Source of the DNA: G965218495 sp965262785
GTDB taxonomy: Bacteria > Bacteroidota > Rhodothermia > Rhodothermales > Bin80
Reading direction: 5' to 3'
Assembly (NCBI GenBank): GCA_965262785.1
Contig: OZ253559.1
Coordinates: 3,224,001 to 3,288,000, forward strand
DNA: 64,000 nt
Under the pieces are notes generated by a model that saw nothing but the letters and a program-made list of their open reading frames with translations, searched no databases and was not told the DNA's origin. This document shows, piece by piece, positions 44,974 through 54,324 of this stretch; the stretch's first letter is position 1, and every line of letters begins with the position of its first letter. The position numbers and the translations under genes are program-made.

Positions 44974-47273
44974 TGCCAAGCGGCACCGCAGCATTCTGGG
45001 CCACCGCCGTGCAGCGAAGTATTGTGCCGCTATTGGAATCGCGCATACGGCTCGCCTGTCTGCTTCTCATATCACTCTGCGCTGTATCGGCCGAAGCTCA
45101 GGACGCTACCGTTCGTGGCTTCATCACGGATGCAACCGATGGCCAGCCCCTGCAGGGCGTCAACGTCGCCGTCATTGATCAGACCGGTGCGCTCCGTGGC
45201 AATGTGACTGATGATGACGGGTTCTTCATCGTCGTCCGCCTTGCTCATGGGCAGTATACGTTCCGCGCCTCCTACATAGGCTACATGACCGTGGTAGACA
45301 CGCTGGTCCTGGAGCCGGGCAGCACACATCGCATGCGCATCTCCCTAGAGCCCAGCGTGGAATTCGGCGGTGAAGTCCTGGTTGAAGCCGAGCGCGAAGG
45401 AGGAGCCACGGTGGCGGCTGGACTACAGACCGTCCGCCCGCGCGACATTGATCTCGTACCCACGACTGACGTGTCAGGAGACCTTGTGTCCTATCTGGCA
45501 ACCATGCCAGGGGTCGTGTCGATCGGGGACCGCGGAGGTCAGGTGTTTATACGGGGAGGCGAACCTTCGCACAACCTGTCGCTGCTTGATGGGATGTACG
45601 TGTATCAGCCCTTTCACATTCTGGGGTTCTATTCCGCATTCAGTGCGGACATCCTGCGCAATGCGGATATCTATGCTGGAGCCTTCAGTAGCAAGTATTC
45701 GGGGCGCATGTCGTCAGTCATCGATGTGCATACCCGAAACGGCAACAGCCAGGAAATGCGGCGCACGATATCGCTGGCACCGTTCGTGAGCATGGGCCTC
45801 CTGGAAGGCCCGCTAAGAAAGGGCACCATGTCCTTCTTGCTGTCTGCCCGTGCGTCTACGGTCGAGCGCATCGCTACGCAGTACATCAATCAGCCGCTCC
45901 CGTACGCGTTTGGAGACTTTTTTGGCAAGCTGCACACCGTCATTAACGAGAGTCACCAGTTTTCCATTAGCGCCATCCGCACGTACGACCGAGGCAACTT
46001 GGAGCAAGACATAGCGGACCCGGAGCAGATCCGTTGGCACAACATGGCGTACGGACTGCGCTACCTCGTCGCGCCACCGACCTTGCCCATCCTGGGAGAG
46101 GTGCTCTTCTCCGTTTCCGAGCTCAAGATGGAGCTGGGGCCGGAAGAGGAGCCTGTGCGCAGTACTGCCATTGACGGGTTCAACCTGGCGGTTAATGTGA
46201 CCAATTTCGGGCAGCGAACGCAGGTGGATTGGGGCTTTTTTCTGCGCGCGCCCCGGCTGGATGCTGAGTTGGGCGGGCTGTACCAGAACCTCGACTTCAC
46301 CAGTGACCGGATTTTGGCTACCGGCGCCTACATTGAGCCCGAGGTAGGAATCACCGACGACCTTGAGCTGCGCGCCGGCATGGTTGTGCAGTTTCTTGGT
46401 GACCAGGGTGTTCACGCCGAGCCTCGCCTGCGCTTGCTCTATGACCTGGGTAAACACCAGTTTAGCGTTGCCGGCGGCATTTACCGGCAGGAAGCGGTTG
46501 GCCTGAATGACCGGCGGGACGCGACGAACATCTTCACGGCGTGGGCAGGATCACCAACCGGCAACCTTCCCAACTCCGTCCACGCCCTTGCAGGCTACCA
46601 GGTGGAACCCGTGCCCTGGCTTCGAGTCAGCGTCGAATCCTTCTACAAGAGTCTCTCAAGCCTGTTTGTGTCGGAGTGGACCGCGTTTCCGCGCTTTACG
46701 ACGAATCTGCAGGAAGCTTCGGGACGCGCCCTCGGCCTGGACGTGCGCCTCGAGTTGCAACGGCCGCGCCTGTATGCCTTTGTCAATTACGGCCTGTCGT
46801 CGGTCGAATACAATGCGATGCAGGAGTCGCTGCCCATATGGTTTGGCACCGATGAGGTGCGCTACCGCCCGCCGCACGATCGGCGTCACCAGCTTAACGC
46901 GCTCGCAAGCTTCGCTCTGAGAAAGATCGATATCAGCGTCCGATGGAATGTGGGCAGTGGCCTGCCTTACAGCCAGATCCGCGGCTTTGACGGATTCGTC
47001 CTGATGGACGGCCCGAAGGATGTCAGGCGTGCGCCCGGACAGGCACGAGTCATCTACGACCGGCCCTACCGGGGCGTGCTTCCCACGTACCACAGACTTG
47101 ATGTTTCGGTGGAGCGTGTGTTTCAGTACCGGGACGATTCCTTTGTAACGCTGCAGGCTGGCGTAGTAAATGCGTACGATCAAGCCAATGTTTTCGCTCT
47201 GGACATCTTCACGCTCCGGCGAAGCGATCAGCTGCCGCTGATTCCGACGGCTGGCATAAAATTTGAGTTCTGA
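44973..47273 (+). CDS. TonB-dependent receptor with CarboxypepD_reg-like domain
   Basis: A 766-residue outer-membrane receptor. The ATG at 44973 overlaps the sufT stop by one base; a TTG one codon earlier is possible. A signal peptide ends near SAEAQ. A CarboxypepD_reg-like domain (DATVRGFITDATDGQPLQGV, then GQYTFRASYIGYM) precedes the plug (MPGVVSIGDRGGQVFIRGGE, LLDGMYVYQPFHILGF). The rest is a beta-barrel ending in GIKFEF. There is no SusD partner, so it resembles receptors for small ligands or metals. Placement after suf could reflect an iron link, but is not proof. Confidence 0.85.
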   Translation: MPSGTAAFWATAVQRSIVPLLESRIRLACLLLISLCAVSAEAQDATVRGFITDATDGQPLQGVNVAVIDQTGALRGNVTDDDGFFIVVRLAHGQYTFRASYIGYMTVVDTLVLEPGSTHRMRISLEPSVEFGGEVLVEAEREGGATVAAGLQTVRPRDIDLVPTTDVSGDLVSYLATMPGVVSIGDRGGQVFIRGGEPSHNLSLLDGMYVYQPFHILGFYSAFSADILRNADIYAGAFSSKYSGRMSSVIDVHTRNGNSQEMRRTISLAPFVSMGLLEGPLRKGTMSFLLSARASTVERIATQYINQPLPYAFGDFFGKLHTVINESHQFSISAIRTYDRGNLEQDIADPEQIRWHNMAYGLRYLVAPPTLPILGEVLFSVSELKMELGPEEEPVRSTAIDGFNLAVNVTNFGQRTQVDWGFFLRAPRLDAELGGLYQNLDFTSDRILATGAYIEPEVGITDDLELRAGMVVQFLGDQGVHAEPRLRLLYDLGKHQFSVAGGIYRQEAVGLNDRRDATNIFTAWAGSPTGNLPNSVHALAGYQVEPVPWLRVSVESFYKSLSSLFVSEWTAFPRFTTNLQEASGRALGLDVRLELQRPRLYAFVNYGLSSVEYNAMQESLPIWFGTDEVRYRPPHDRRHQLNALASFALRKIDISVRWNVGSGLPYSQIRGFDGFVLMDGPKDVRRAPGQARVIYDRPYRGVLPTYHRLDVSVERVFQYRDDSFVTLQAGVVNAYDQANVFALDIFTLRRSDQLPLIPTAGIKFEF

Positions 47274-48274
47274 TGCGCAGCTTGGCATTCCTGCACCGCC
47301 CGTTTTCGCTACTTGGGCTGGCCGCATTGGTAATGACGGTAGCTCAATGTGATCAGACTATTGACCCCCTCGTCGGCGAGTCGCGGCCATACACCTTGTG
47401 GGGCTATCTCGATGCCAACGCAGACACGCAGCGTGTGCGCGTCTTTACCATCGAAGACCGGCTGGGAACGGACCGCAGCGGTCCCATTGATGCGACGGTG
47501 GCTTCAACCGACGTGGCGACTGGTGAGGTTACCACATGGACCGACGAAGAGGTGGTCTTCAGTGACAGCAGTGTGGGCCATGTCTTCTATGCCGCCTTTC
47601 GGGCCCAGTTTGAACACACGTATCGCCTGGACGTACAGCGCTCGGACGGTGAAACCTCCAGTGCCCGCGTCACGATTCCCCCACCGGTCAAGGTAGAGTT
47701 GGTTGATGCACGAAATCGAATTGTTGTTCCGGTGATTCTTCATGGCAAGCCGCCGAATCTCGTCAACGTTCACGTGGTGTACGACGCAGCCACACTGCCG
47801 CCTGCCAATCCGTGGCCACCCGGGTCCACTGCGCAACCCGGCGTGAGGCTTCCAGTTGCTGTCTCGTACGATGGAACAGCAGAGCCCACGGCCGATGGCT
47901 GGGTTTTCGCAGTCAACATTCGAACAGACTTTGAGGCAGTGCAGGATGCGTACGCACTGAACTGCCTCTCTGAAGATCACATCGGGCTGCGCCGCATCAG
48001 GTTCCGTTTTCTGGCTGCGGATGAGCAATGGGCGCCGCCGGGCGACTCTTTCGATCCCAACCTGCTCATCGAGCCTGGAACGTTTTCCAACGTGCAAAAT
48101 GGATACGGCTTTTTCGGCGGCGGGTATTCGGTTTCCGAGAGCTGGGTTCCCAGCCTGGTCGTTCAGCGCGCGGTAGGCTTCAGAACCGCCGGTCCGTGCC
48201 CGCTTTCGCCCCAAGACATCCCAGAATGCCAACTTCCGCCGGAGCCGTGCTTTCGTGACGGAAACGAAGGCTGA
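47273..48274 (+). CDS. DUF4249-like lipoprotein paired with the TonB receptor
   Basis: A 333-residue protein. The signal peptide ends at the cysteine of VMTVAQCDQTIDP, a plausible lipobox (-3 V, -2 A, -1 Q is imperfect). The mature start PLVGESRPYTLWGYLDANAD and following VRVFTIEDRL strand are like DUF4249 proteins, which typically sit next to TonB receptors in Bacteroidota. A C-terminal cysteine cluster (CPLSPQDIPECQLPPEPC) may form disulfides. It overlaps the receptor stop by one base. Confidence 0.65.
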   Translation: MRSLAFLHRPFSLLGLAALVMTVAQCDQTIDPLVGESRPYTLWGYLDANADTQRVRVFTIEDRLGTDRSGPIDATVASTDVATGEVTTWTDEEVVFSDSSVGHVFYAAFRAQFEHTYRLDVQRSDGETSSARVTIPPPVKVELVDARNRIVVPVILHGKPPNLVNVHVVYDAATLPPANPWPPGSTAQPGVRLPVAVSYDGTAEPTADGWVFAVNIRTDFEAVQDAYALNCLSEDHIGLRRIRFRFLAADEQWAPPGDSFDPNLLIEPGTFSNVQNGYGFFGGGYSVSESWVPSLVVQRAVGFRTAGPCPLSPQDIPECQLPPEPCFRDGNEG

Positions 48275-48482
48275 ACCTGAGCACCTATGCGTAAATGTAC
48301 CAGCAATGATTTGAGAGCGGCCTCGTCGGCCAGCGCCCGAGAGCATAGTACTGCGCTCAAGGTGCAGCGGATTTTTTTACACAATGCGTGAATTTTACTG
48401 CAAAGCCAGAACCATGTATTCAGCTCGACGTATATTCCAGTTCTTTAGAACTAACCCCTCACGCAGTGAGGCATGCAACAAT
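48275..48482. promoter_or_regulatory. Long 5' leader of the cold-shock gene
   Basis: About 200 bases between the lipoprotein stop codon and the cold-shock start. An in-frame ATG at 48384 would extend the protein by 33 residues that look non-coding, so this is taken as an untranslated leader. Long leaders that refold at low temperature are well known for cspA-type genes. No specific fold was derived here. Confidence 0.35.
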
Positions 48483-48692
48483 ATGGACGAACGTGTACAA
48501 GGCAAGGTAAAGTGGTTTAACCCCGACAAGGGCTTCGGCTTCATAGCAAGGGAGGACGGCAGCGATGTATTCGTACATCACTCCGAAATCCGCATGGATG
48601 GCTACCGTACTCTCACCGAGAATCAACGGGTAGAGTTCAACGTTACCCGAGGAAAGAAGGGCGACCAGGCGGTAGATGTAACCGCCGTCTGA
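48483..48692 (+). CDS. CspA-family cold-shock protein
   Basis: A 69-residue OB-fold single-strand nucleic acid-binding protein. RNP1 is KGFGFI and RNP2 is VFVHHS; GKVKWFNPDKGFGFIARED is the standard start. It acts as an RNA chaperone and anti-terminator. The ATG at 48483 gives the usual length. A strong terminator follows 25 bases after the stop codon. Confidence 0.95.
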   Translation: MDERVQGKVKWFNPDKGFGFIAREDGSDVFVHHSEIRMDGYRTLTENQRVEFNVTRGKKGDQAVDVTAV

Positions 48693-48716
48693 TACCGCCA
48701 GCCAACTACTGAACCA

Positions 48717-48747
48717 AGCCCCCGAGGTGCTCGGCGCCTCGGGGGCT
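48717..48747 (+). terminator. Intrinsic terminator after the cold-shock gene
   Basis: A perfect 11-bp stem: AGCCCCCGAGG (48717-48727) pairs with CCTCGGGGGCT (48737-48747) around a 9-base loop, followed by the T-rich GTCTGTATTG. The stem is symmetrical, so it may also stop transcripts of the convergent dehydrogenase gene whose stop codon lies at 48801. Confidence 0.85.
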
Positions 48748-48800
48748 GTCTGTATTGTGGCTGCGTTCGCGCGCTGCAGCCTCCGGATTCTAAGCGCGCC

Positions 48801-49760
48801 TCACACGGTTAGCAGCACCTTTACCGCATCTTCCTGCTTTGTGCTGGCCAGCACAAAGCCACGGGCAGCCTCTGCAAACGATAGCCGGTGTGAAATCAGT
48901 GGCGTCGGGTCGACGCGCCCGCTGGAGATTAGCGCCAGCGCCAACCGGAAGGAGCGGAGTCCTGGCTCGCGCTGCGCAAACACGCTTGTGATGATGCGCG
49001 CATTCTGGCGCATGAAGTGTTCCAGCTTCACGGGAACCGATTCGCGCTTGGGGACGCCGAAGATTGCTACGTCACCCCCTCCGCGAACCAGGTCTGCGCA
49101 CAGGTTTATCGTTTCGGCCTTGCCGACCGCCTCGACGACTATGTCCGCCATGGCCCCTGCGGTATGTGCATGCACGGCTGCAACCGGGTCTGTATGCCCG
49201 CAATGCACCGTACAGGTTGCGCCCAGGCTTCGGGCAAGTACCAACCGTTGATCTACGATATCCAATCCGGTCACGGTCGCTGCACCCATGCTTCTGAGGA
49301 TCATGGTGAAGAGCAGGCCTGCAGGCCCCTGCCCGACTATCACGACATGGCGGTCCACCACGTTGGGTAGTTTGCGGCAACAAAACAGGACCGTGCCCAG
49401 CTGCTGGGCCATTAGCGCCTTTTCCGTGGACACCGCATCCGGCACGGGAATTACGGTCTGCGGCTTCGCCACCACGTACTCCGCAAAGGCATCGTAGTCC
49501 GGTGCTAATGCCAGGACCCGCATTCCCTTGGCAAGGCCAGTGGATACGAATGGCTCTACTACTTCGGCAATACACTCGTGGCCCGAAAATCCGGGCTTCG
49601 CAGGATAGGCCGCTGCAGGACCATCGTGCAGGAGATGAAGGTCACTCCCGCAAATCGCGACAAGCAACGGACGCAACAACACGTCGCCGGGACCTGGCAC
49701 AGGGTCGGGCACCGTGACCAAAGCGACTTGGCCAGGCGCCGTGTATTGGACGGCCCGCAT
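48801..49760 (-). CDS. Zinc-type alcohol/polyol dehydrogenase (MDR family)
   Basis: A 319-residue medium-chain dehydrogenase. Catalytic zinc residues are C37 in AICGSDLHLLH and H61-E62 in GFSGHECIAEV. The Rossmann motif is VVIVGQGPAGLLF. The lobe with four structural cysteines is absent, which explains the short length and is seen in some sugar-alcohol dehydrogenases. GLDIVDQRLVLA (D at the end of beta 2) suggests NAD. It is 10 bases after the TIM-barrel isomerase, so they form a minus-strand operon. Confidence 0.85.
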   Translation of the reverse strand: MRAVQYTAPGQVALVTVPDPVPGPGDVLLRPLLVAICGSDLHLLHDGPAAAYPAKPGFSGHECIAEVVEPFVSTGLAKGMRVLALAPDYDAFAEYVVAKPQTVIPVPDAVSTEKALMAQQLGTVLFCCRKLPNVVDRHVVIVGQGPAGLLFTMILRSMGAATVTGLDIVDQRLVLARSLGATCTVHCGHTDPVAAVHAHTAGAMADIVVEAVGKAETINLCADLVRGGGDVAIFGVPKRESVPVKLEHFMRQNARIITSVFAQREPGLRSFRLALALISSGRVDPTPLISHRLSFAEAARGFVLASTKQEDAVKVLLTV

Positions 49761-49770
49761 CGCAGGCTAC

Positions 49771-50658
49771 CTAGCTGAAGGCGCTCCTGAGCAGCTCCAA
49801 ACTCTTCGGGATGGCCGTCCGCCCCTCCTCCTTGCCCTCGAACTCCAGCGATACATAGCCACTGTAGTTGACCTCGCGCATGATGGCAGCAATGCGGTCG
49901 TAGTCAAGATCGAGCGTGTACCAAGTGCCACCGCCGTAGTACGTCTTGGCTTGCATCAGCACCGTGTGGGGCGCAAGCATCCCAAGCTTGTCGTATGGAT
50001 CCTCCAGGAAGTTGCCCGTGTCCAGCGTCACCTGGAGCCACGGCGAATCAAGCGCCTCCACAATGCGCAACACGCCTTCCGGCGTTCGCCCCAGTCCCCA
50101 GTGGTTCTCCAGGCCCAACAGCACGCCGCACTCCTCGGCCTTGGGAAGAAACTGCTCGATAGACGAAATCACCCATCCAAATCCGTCCTCATCCGTGTAC
50201 CCGTCAATCGCCGGCTCTATACCGCGGTTAGCCATCAGCGCAGTGAATGACTCGGAAGTGCCCCAGCGACCCGTATTCAAGCGCATGGTTGGGATGCCCA
50301 GCGTGTAGCACAGCTCGATCTGGTGAATGGTTTTGTCGATCTCGTGCTTCCGCTTCTCTGGATCTGGCGACACGAAGCCTTGGTGCGTCGAGAAGCCCAT
50401 CAGGTCCAAGCCGTTGACAAAGGCGCGGCGCTTGAGGTCCTGCAGATAGCCAGGCTCTTCCGACGTCATCTGAACGTGCAAGAGCTCTACGCCATCAAAC
50501 CCCATGGCCGCGGCCTGATCAATGCAGTCCTCTATGGGGTAGGCCTCCTTCGGCCCGTTGAAGCGCCAAAAGGAATACGTCGAAACCCCGATAGGGTTTG
50601 GACGTCTTGGTGTGGCTGCCGACTGCCCCACTGCCGGCACAGTTGGAATGGCCGCCAA
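49771..50658 (-). CDS. Sugar phosphate isomerase/epimerase-like TIM-barrel protein, exported (Tat)
   Basis: A 295-residue xylose-isomerase-like TIM barrel (IGVSTYSFWRFNGP, MGFDGVELLHVQM, LLGLENHWGLG, VTLDTGNFLEDP, GYVSLEFEGKEEG). E and D/H residues for a divalent metal are in GLENHWG, LDTGNF and SLEFEG. The only standard start is the TTG at 50658, but the same frame stays open to 50721 and encodes a twin-arginine signal, NRRKFLRNATAAAAGLAAI, directly before it. That stretch has no ATG, GTG or TTG at its beginning, so the true start is uncertain (a non-standard codon or a lost base). Confidence 0.8.
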   Translation of the reverse strand: MAAIPTVPAVGQSAATPRRPNPIGVSTYSFWRFNGPKEAYPIEDCIDQAAAMGFDGVELLHVQMTSEEPGYLQDLKRRAFVNGLDLMGFSTHQGFVSPDPEKRKHEIDKTIHQIELCYTLGIPTMRLNTGRWGTSESFTALMANRGIEPAIDGYTDEDGFGWVISSIEQFLPKAEECGVLLGLENHWGLGRTPEGVLRIVEALDSPWLQVTLDTGNFLEDPYDKLGMLAPHTVLMQAKTYYGGGTWYTLDLDYDRIAAIMREVNYSGYVSLEFEGKEEGRTAIPKSLELLRSAFS

Positions 50659-50810
50659 GCCCGCGGCGGCGGCCGTGGCATTCCGAAGGAATTTGCGTCG
50701 ATTATGGTCGATAGCGACACCTCATGTTTTGGTTCTGCAGCATAATATAGCCCCTGCGACCATGCGAATAGCAAGTGGACTATGGACTGCACATTTAAGA
50801 TCTTAGGCGC

Positions 50811-51998
50811 ATGAAGATACCTACCAGCGCCCAACTCCAGACCTACGCCGACCGGTTCGAGCAAGAACTGTTCGAGCGTGTGCTCCCCTTCTGGGAGCAC
50901 CACTCGCCAGACCGCGTGCACGGCGGGTACTTCAACAATCTGGACCGCGACGGATCGGTCTACGACACTACCAAGCACATCTGGCTGCAGGCCCGTCAGG
51001 TATGGATGTTCAGCAAGCTCTACCGAACGGTAGAGGCACGCCCCGCCTGGCTTGATCTCGCCCGGCTCGGCATGGAGTTCATTCGAACGCACGCGGCCCG
51101 GCCCAACGGACAGGTGTACTTCTCTCTGGCCCAGGACGGCAAGCCGATCTATCAGCAGCGCAAAACCTTCACCGAGTGCTTCTACCTGATGGCGCTGGCA
51201 GAATATGGGCGGGCGTCCGACCAGTCCGCCCTTGTTAAGGAGGCCAAAGATGGTGTCGAATTGCTTTGGACTCGATCATATGACTGGTCCACGGTGGGAA
51301 GGCCGTCCCTGCCGGGCACGCCGCCGTCACAGGCACTGGCCGTGCCAATGATGCTCTTAAACGTGTTAGATGAGGTCATGGCGGCCGACTTCAACCATTG
51401 CATGGCAGAGGTGCAAGACTGCATCCGACGCATTCAGCTGCATACAGACCCCGACTCCGGCCTCGTCTACGAGCACGTCACGCCGGAGGGCTCGCGCCTG
51501 GACGGTCCTATGGGTCGCCTGTTGAATCCCGGCCACGCCATCGAGGCAGGCTGGTTCCTGCAGCACATCGCGCAAAAGCTCCATCGCGACGATGTAGCAG
51601 AGCTGGCCGTGAATATGATACGCTGGTCACACCGCCGCGGATGGGACCGTGAGCAAGGCGGACTTTTCTACTTTCTGGACAGCGAAGGCCATTCTCCCGT
51701 TCCACTGGAATGGTCTATGAAGCTCTGGTGGCCGCATTGCGAGGCGCTCTACGCGCACCTTTTGAACTTCGCGCTGTCGGGCGACGTGTCCGACTGGCAG
51801 GCATTTCAAGAGGTTGAGCAGTATACCTTTAAACACTTTTCTGACCCCGAGTACGGCGAGTGGTTCGGCTACTTGGACCGTGAAGGACGCCGAACCCATC
51901 GGTTTAAGGGCAGTGCCTACAAAGGGTGCTTTCACGTGCCTCGTGCCCTGTGGCTCTGCCTTCGGCTACTTAAGCGCTGGCCGGCAGAGGCTACATAA
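50811..51998 (+). CDS. AGE-family (N-acylglucosamine 2-epimerase-like) isomerase
   Basis: A 395-residue (alpha/alpha)6-barrel protein. RVHGGYFNNLDRDGSVYDTT, KHIWLQARQVWMFSKLY, LNPGHAIEAGWFLQHIA and WWPHCEAL are family signatures, with the catalytic-histidine candidates in GHAIE and the terminal KGCFHVPRALW. Members interconvert aldoses or aldose/ketose pairs (for example mannose and fructose, cellobiose). It is divergent from the isomerase gene with about 90 bases between. The substrate is not evident. Confidence 0.88.
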   Translation: MKIPTSAQLQTYADRFEQELFERVLPFWEHHSPDRVHGGYFNNLDRDGSVYDTTKHIWLQARQVWMFSKLYRTVEARPAWLDLARLGMEFIRTHAARPNGQVYFSLAQDGKPIYQQRKTFTECFYLMALAEYGRASDQSALVKEAKDGVELLWTRSYDWSTVGRPSLPGTPPSQALAVPMMLLNVLDEVMAADFNHCMAEVQDCIRRIQLHTDPDSGLVYEHVTPEGSRLDGPMGRLLNPGHAIEAGWFLQHIAQKLHRDDVAELAVNMIRWSHRRGWDREQGGLFYFLDSEGHSPVPLEWSMKLWWPHCEALYAHLLNFALSGDVSDWQAFQEVEQYTFKHFSDPEYGEWFGYLDREGRRTHRFKGSAYKGCFHVPRALWLCLRLLKRWPAEAT

Positions 51999-52153
51999 CC
52001 TGTGCCCCTAGCGACAAATGGCCCGAAGAATAGGAACCGAATAATTGGCATCGGTTCCAAGTCGTCCAAATCCAACTGGCAGCAGGCCCCTGACCCTGCA
52101 CAATAGACCGTGAGTCGCTATTATCCAGCTGCTTTGTGGCAAGGGAGAACCCT

Positions 52154-53770
52154 ATGAATGTAACGTTTACCATTCTTGATTGGATTTGGGTCGGGCTGTT
52201 CTTGGCGCTGATGATTGGCAGCGGTGTGCTGTTCTACAGGCTGGGCAAACGATCTGAGGCCGACTTCTTCCTTGCGGGTCGGGGCTTGCCCTGGTGGTTG
52301 CCAGCTTCCAGCGTCTACGCAACGCATACGGCTACGGACACGCCGATGTGGATTACCGGCGTCATTTACCAGCACGGCCTGGCTGGAATCTGGTACACGT
52401 TCTTTTCCGCGTGGGCAGCCATCAGTTCATTTGTGTCGACGCGGATATTTCGGCGCTCGCTGGCCTACACACAAGCAGAGTGGAATGTAATTCGCTTTAC
52501 CGGGCTTGGCTCTGAGCTATTGCGGGGATGGATGGCGGGATGGCAGTTCTTCATGAACATGTTCGTGCTCGGGTGGGTCGGGATTGCGATGGGTAAGATT
52601 TGCGTCTTCCTGTTTGGGTGGCCAGTGTGGGTCGGGCTGATCGCGTTTTCGCTGATTTGTGCCGTATACGTGTTGGCTGCAGGGTACTGGGGCGTGGTGA
52701 TGGCCGATTTTCAGCAGGGCATCATCGCATTCCTGGTGATCCTCATCGTGTCATTCTGGGGCATCAGCGTCGCCGGTGGGCCGTCAGGCATTATAGACAA
52801 GCTTACTACCCTTGGGGAACTGGATCGCATGAACCCGTTTGCCTTCACCGGCTGGTGGTCGGGGAGCTTTCCTACGGCATGGTTTGCGACCATGCTATTC
52901 ATCGCGATCCTCGGTGGCTTCGGCATGGGTACTACGGTGGACTGGTATGTCGAAGCCCAACGCATCCAGTCGGCAAAGACCGTCCGGGATGCGAGCTACA
53001 GCATCTGGTGGGGAACGGTGCTGGGACTGGTGCGCAACTCCGTCTGGGCCGTGTCTATACTGGCCTTTTTTGTGCTGTTTCCAGGCATCACCGAGACGGC
53101 GGACTACGAGATGGGGTGGTTTCGCCTGGGGTTTGACTATCTGCCCGCAGGGATGCTTGGATTTTTCTTCGCCGCCATCCTGGCAATCCACCTCTCCACC
53201 ATCTCTTCGCATCTTAACCTGGGCGCGCTCTACGCTACGCGCGACCTGTACCAACACTACGTCAACCCCGAGGCCAGCGACCAACGACTGATCTCTGTGG
53301 CGCGTATCTCTACCGGAATCCTTCTTGTTGGGTCATTCTTTTATGGACTCATGATGGAGGACTTGACGTCATGGCTCATCTTTGCGATTTGGATCATGGC
53401 AGCCGGCATCTGGCTGCCCAACATACTGCAGGTGGTCTGGTGGCGATTCAATGCATGGGGATACCTTTCGGCATGGATCGCCAATCTCGGCTTTAGCTGG
53501 CTCGTTGTATGGATCTTGCCGGCGCTCGGCGTCATTCCTGAGCTCTTGGATTATCAACAGTTTTGGCTGCTCATGGTGCTGGGCGCACTCGTGTACCTGC
53601 CAGTAACCTTCTTGACCAAGCCAGAAAGCATGGACCACCTGGTTAAATACTATGTCCAGTCGCGCCCGCTGGGCTGGTGGGGCCCGGTGCGACGGGAGGC
53701 AGAGCGCCGTGGGCTGCTCCATCCCGCCGCCACAGAGAACGCACCGCAAGAGCAACCAAATTACGCCTGA
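52154..53770 (+). CDS. Sodium:solute symporter (SSS family)
   Basis: A 538-residue transporter with at least 12 membrane segments. The ATG at 52154 follows AAGGGAG at the right distance and starts MNVTFTILDWIWVGLFLALM. A GTG at 52136 is the alternative. RSEADFFLAGRGLPWWLPASS and the DWYVEAQRIQSAKTVRDA loop are typical of sugar SSS members. It takes up a substrate, probably a sugar, with sodium. Three very small membrane proteins follow directly. Confidence 0.9.
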   Translation: MNVTFTILDWIWVGLFLALMIGSGVLFYRLGKRSEADFFLAGRGLPWWLPASSVYATHTATDTPMWITGVIYQHGLAGIWYTFFSAWAAISSFVSTRIFRRSLAYTQAEWNVIRFTGLGSELLRGWMAGWQFFMNMFVLGWVGIAMGKICVFLFGWPVWVGLIAFSLICAVYVLAAGYWGVVMADFQQGIIAFLVILIVSFWGISVAGGPSGIIDKLTTLGELDRMNPFAFTGWWSGSFPTAWFATMLFIAILGGFGMGTTVDWYVEAQRIQSAKTVRDASYSIWWGTVLGLVRNSVWAVSILAFFVLFPGITETADYEMGWFRLGFDYLPAGMLGFFFAAILAIHLSTISSHLNLGALYATRDLYQHYVNPEASDQRLISVARISTGILLVGSFFYGLMMEDLTSWLIFAIWIMAAGIWLPNILQVVWWRFNAWGYLSAWIANLGFSWLVVWILPALGVIPELLDYQQFWLLMVLGALVYLPVTFLTKPESMDHLVKYYVQSRPLGWWGPVRREAERRGLLHPAATENAPQEQPNYA

Positions 53771-53775
53771 GGCTC

Positions 53776-54075
53776 ATGCCATTCATACGACGCAACTGGA
53801 CGGCGCACGAGGCCGATGAATGGACTAAGGAGGACTGGATCACTATTGTGATCTCGCCAATCTGCTACATCCTTTTGACGATAGGCCTTGCTTTAAGCCT
53901 GCTGCTGCAGACCTCCGGATACGTGATGCTCATCGTGGGCATTGCCCTGACAGTCGTGATGCACTGGATCATAGATCCGAAACTCAAAGCGATCTCTAAG
54001 GACTACGAGCGCAAAGAGCAAGAGTACCTGCGACAGCTGGAAGCTCAAGTCCGCTGGCAAAACCCAGACCGATAG
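53776..54075 (+). CDS. Small two-helix membrane protein after the symporter
   Basis: A 99-residue protein starting at an ATG six bases after the symporter stop. The N-terminal part is charged (RRNWTAHEADEWTKEDW), and two membrane segments follow (ITIVISPICYILLTIGLALS; GYVMLIVGIALTVVMHWII). The tail is a charged helix (KDYERKEQEYLRQLEAQVRW). I do not recognise a family. Position and size suggest a symporter accessory subunit. Confidence 0.6.
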   Translation: MPFIRRNWTAHEADEWTKEDWITIVISPICYILLTIGLALSLLLQTSGYVMLIVGIALTVVMHWIIDPKLKAISKDYERKEQEYLRQLEAQVRWQNPDR

Positions 54076-54081
54076 AGAGTC

Positions 54082-54198
54082 ATGAACCAAGCCCTTGCCA
54101 CCGTCATCGGCATGACGATAGCCTACGCCGCGTCCTTTTTGGGCCTGGTGTTGGCATACCACTCGTACAAGAAGCACCGGAAGCGCACAGATCCATGA
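54082..54198 (+). CDS. Very small membrane protein (38 residues)
   Basis: A short frame starting MNQALATVIGMTIAYAASFL, with one hydrophobic helix and a basic tail (SYKKHRKRTDP), so the C terminus should face the cytoplasm. The ATG is six bases after the previous stop, with GAGAG just before it. The stop overlaps the next start by ATGA. The tight packing argues for a real gene. Confidence 0.55.
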   Translation: MNQALATVIGMTIAYAASFLGLVLAYHSYKKHRKRTDP

Positions 54199-54320
54199 TC
54201 GCTCTTTTGCAACAGGCCTCCGGCGTACCATGGTGGGGCATCATCATTCCGGCCACCATTTTCGTAATTGCCTTTGTCGTGACCTGGCTGCTGTATCGTC
54301 ACTTTTCGGGCCAGCAGTAA
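54195..54320 (+). CDS. Very small membrane protein (41 residues)
   Basis: A single hydrophobic segment (WWGIIIPATIFVIAFVVTWL) with a short polar end (YRHFSGQQ). The start is the ATGA overlap with the previous gene, and the amidohydrolase gene starts four bases after its stop codon. It may be an accessory or stabilising peptide for the symporter. Confidence 0.55.
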   Translation: MIALLQQASGVPWWGIIIPATIFVIAFVVTWLLYRHFSGQQ

Positions 54321-54324
54321 GGCG

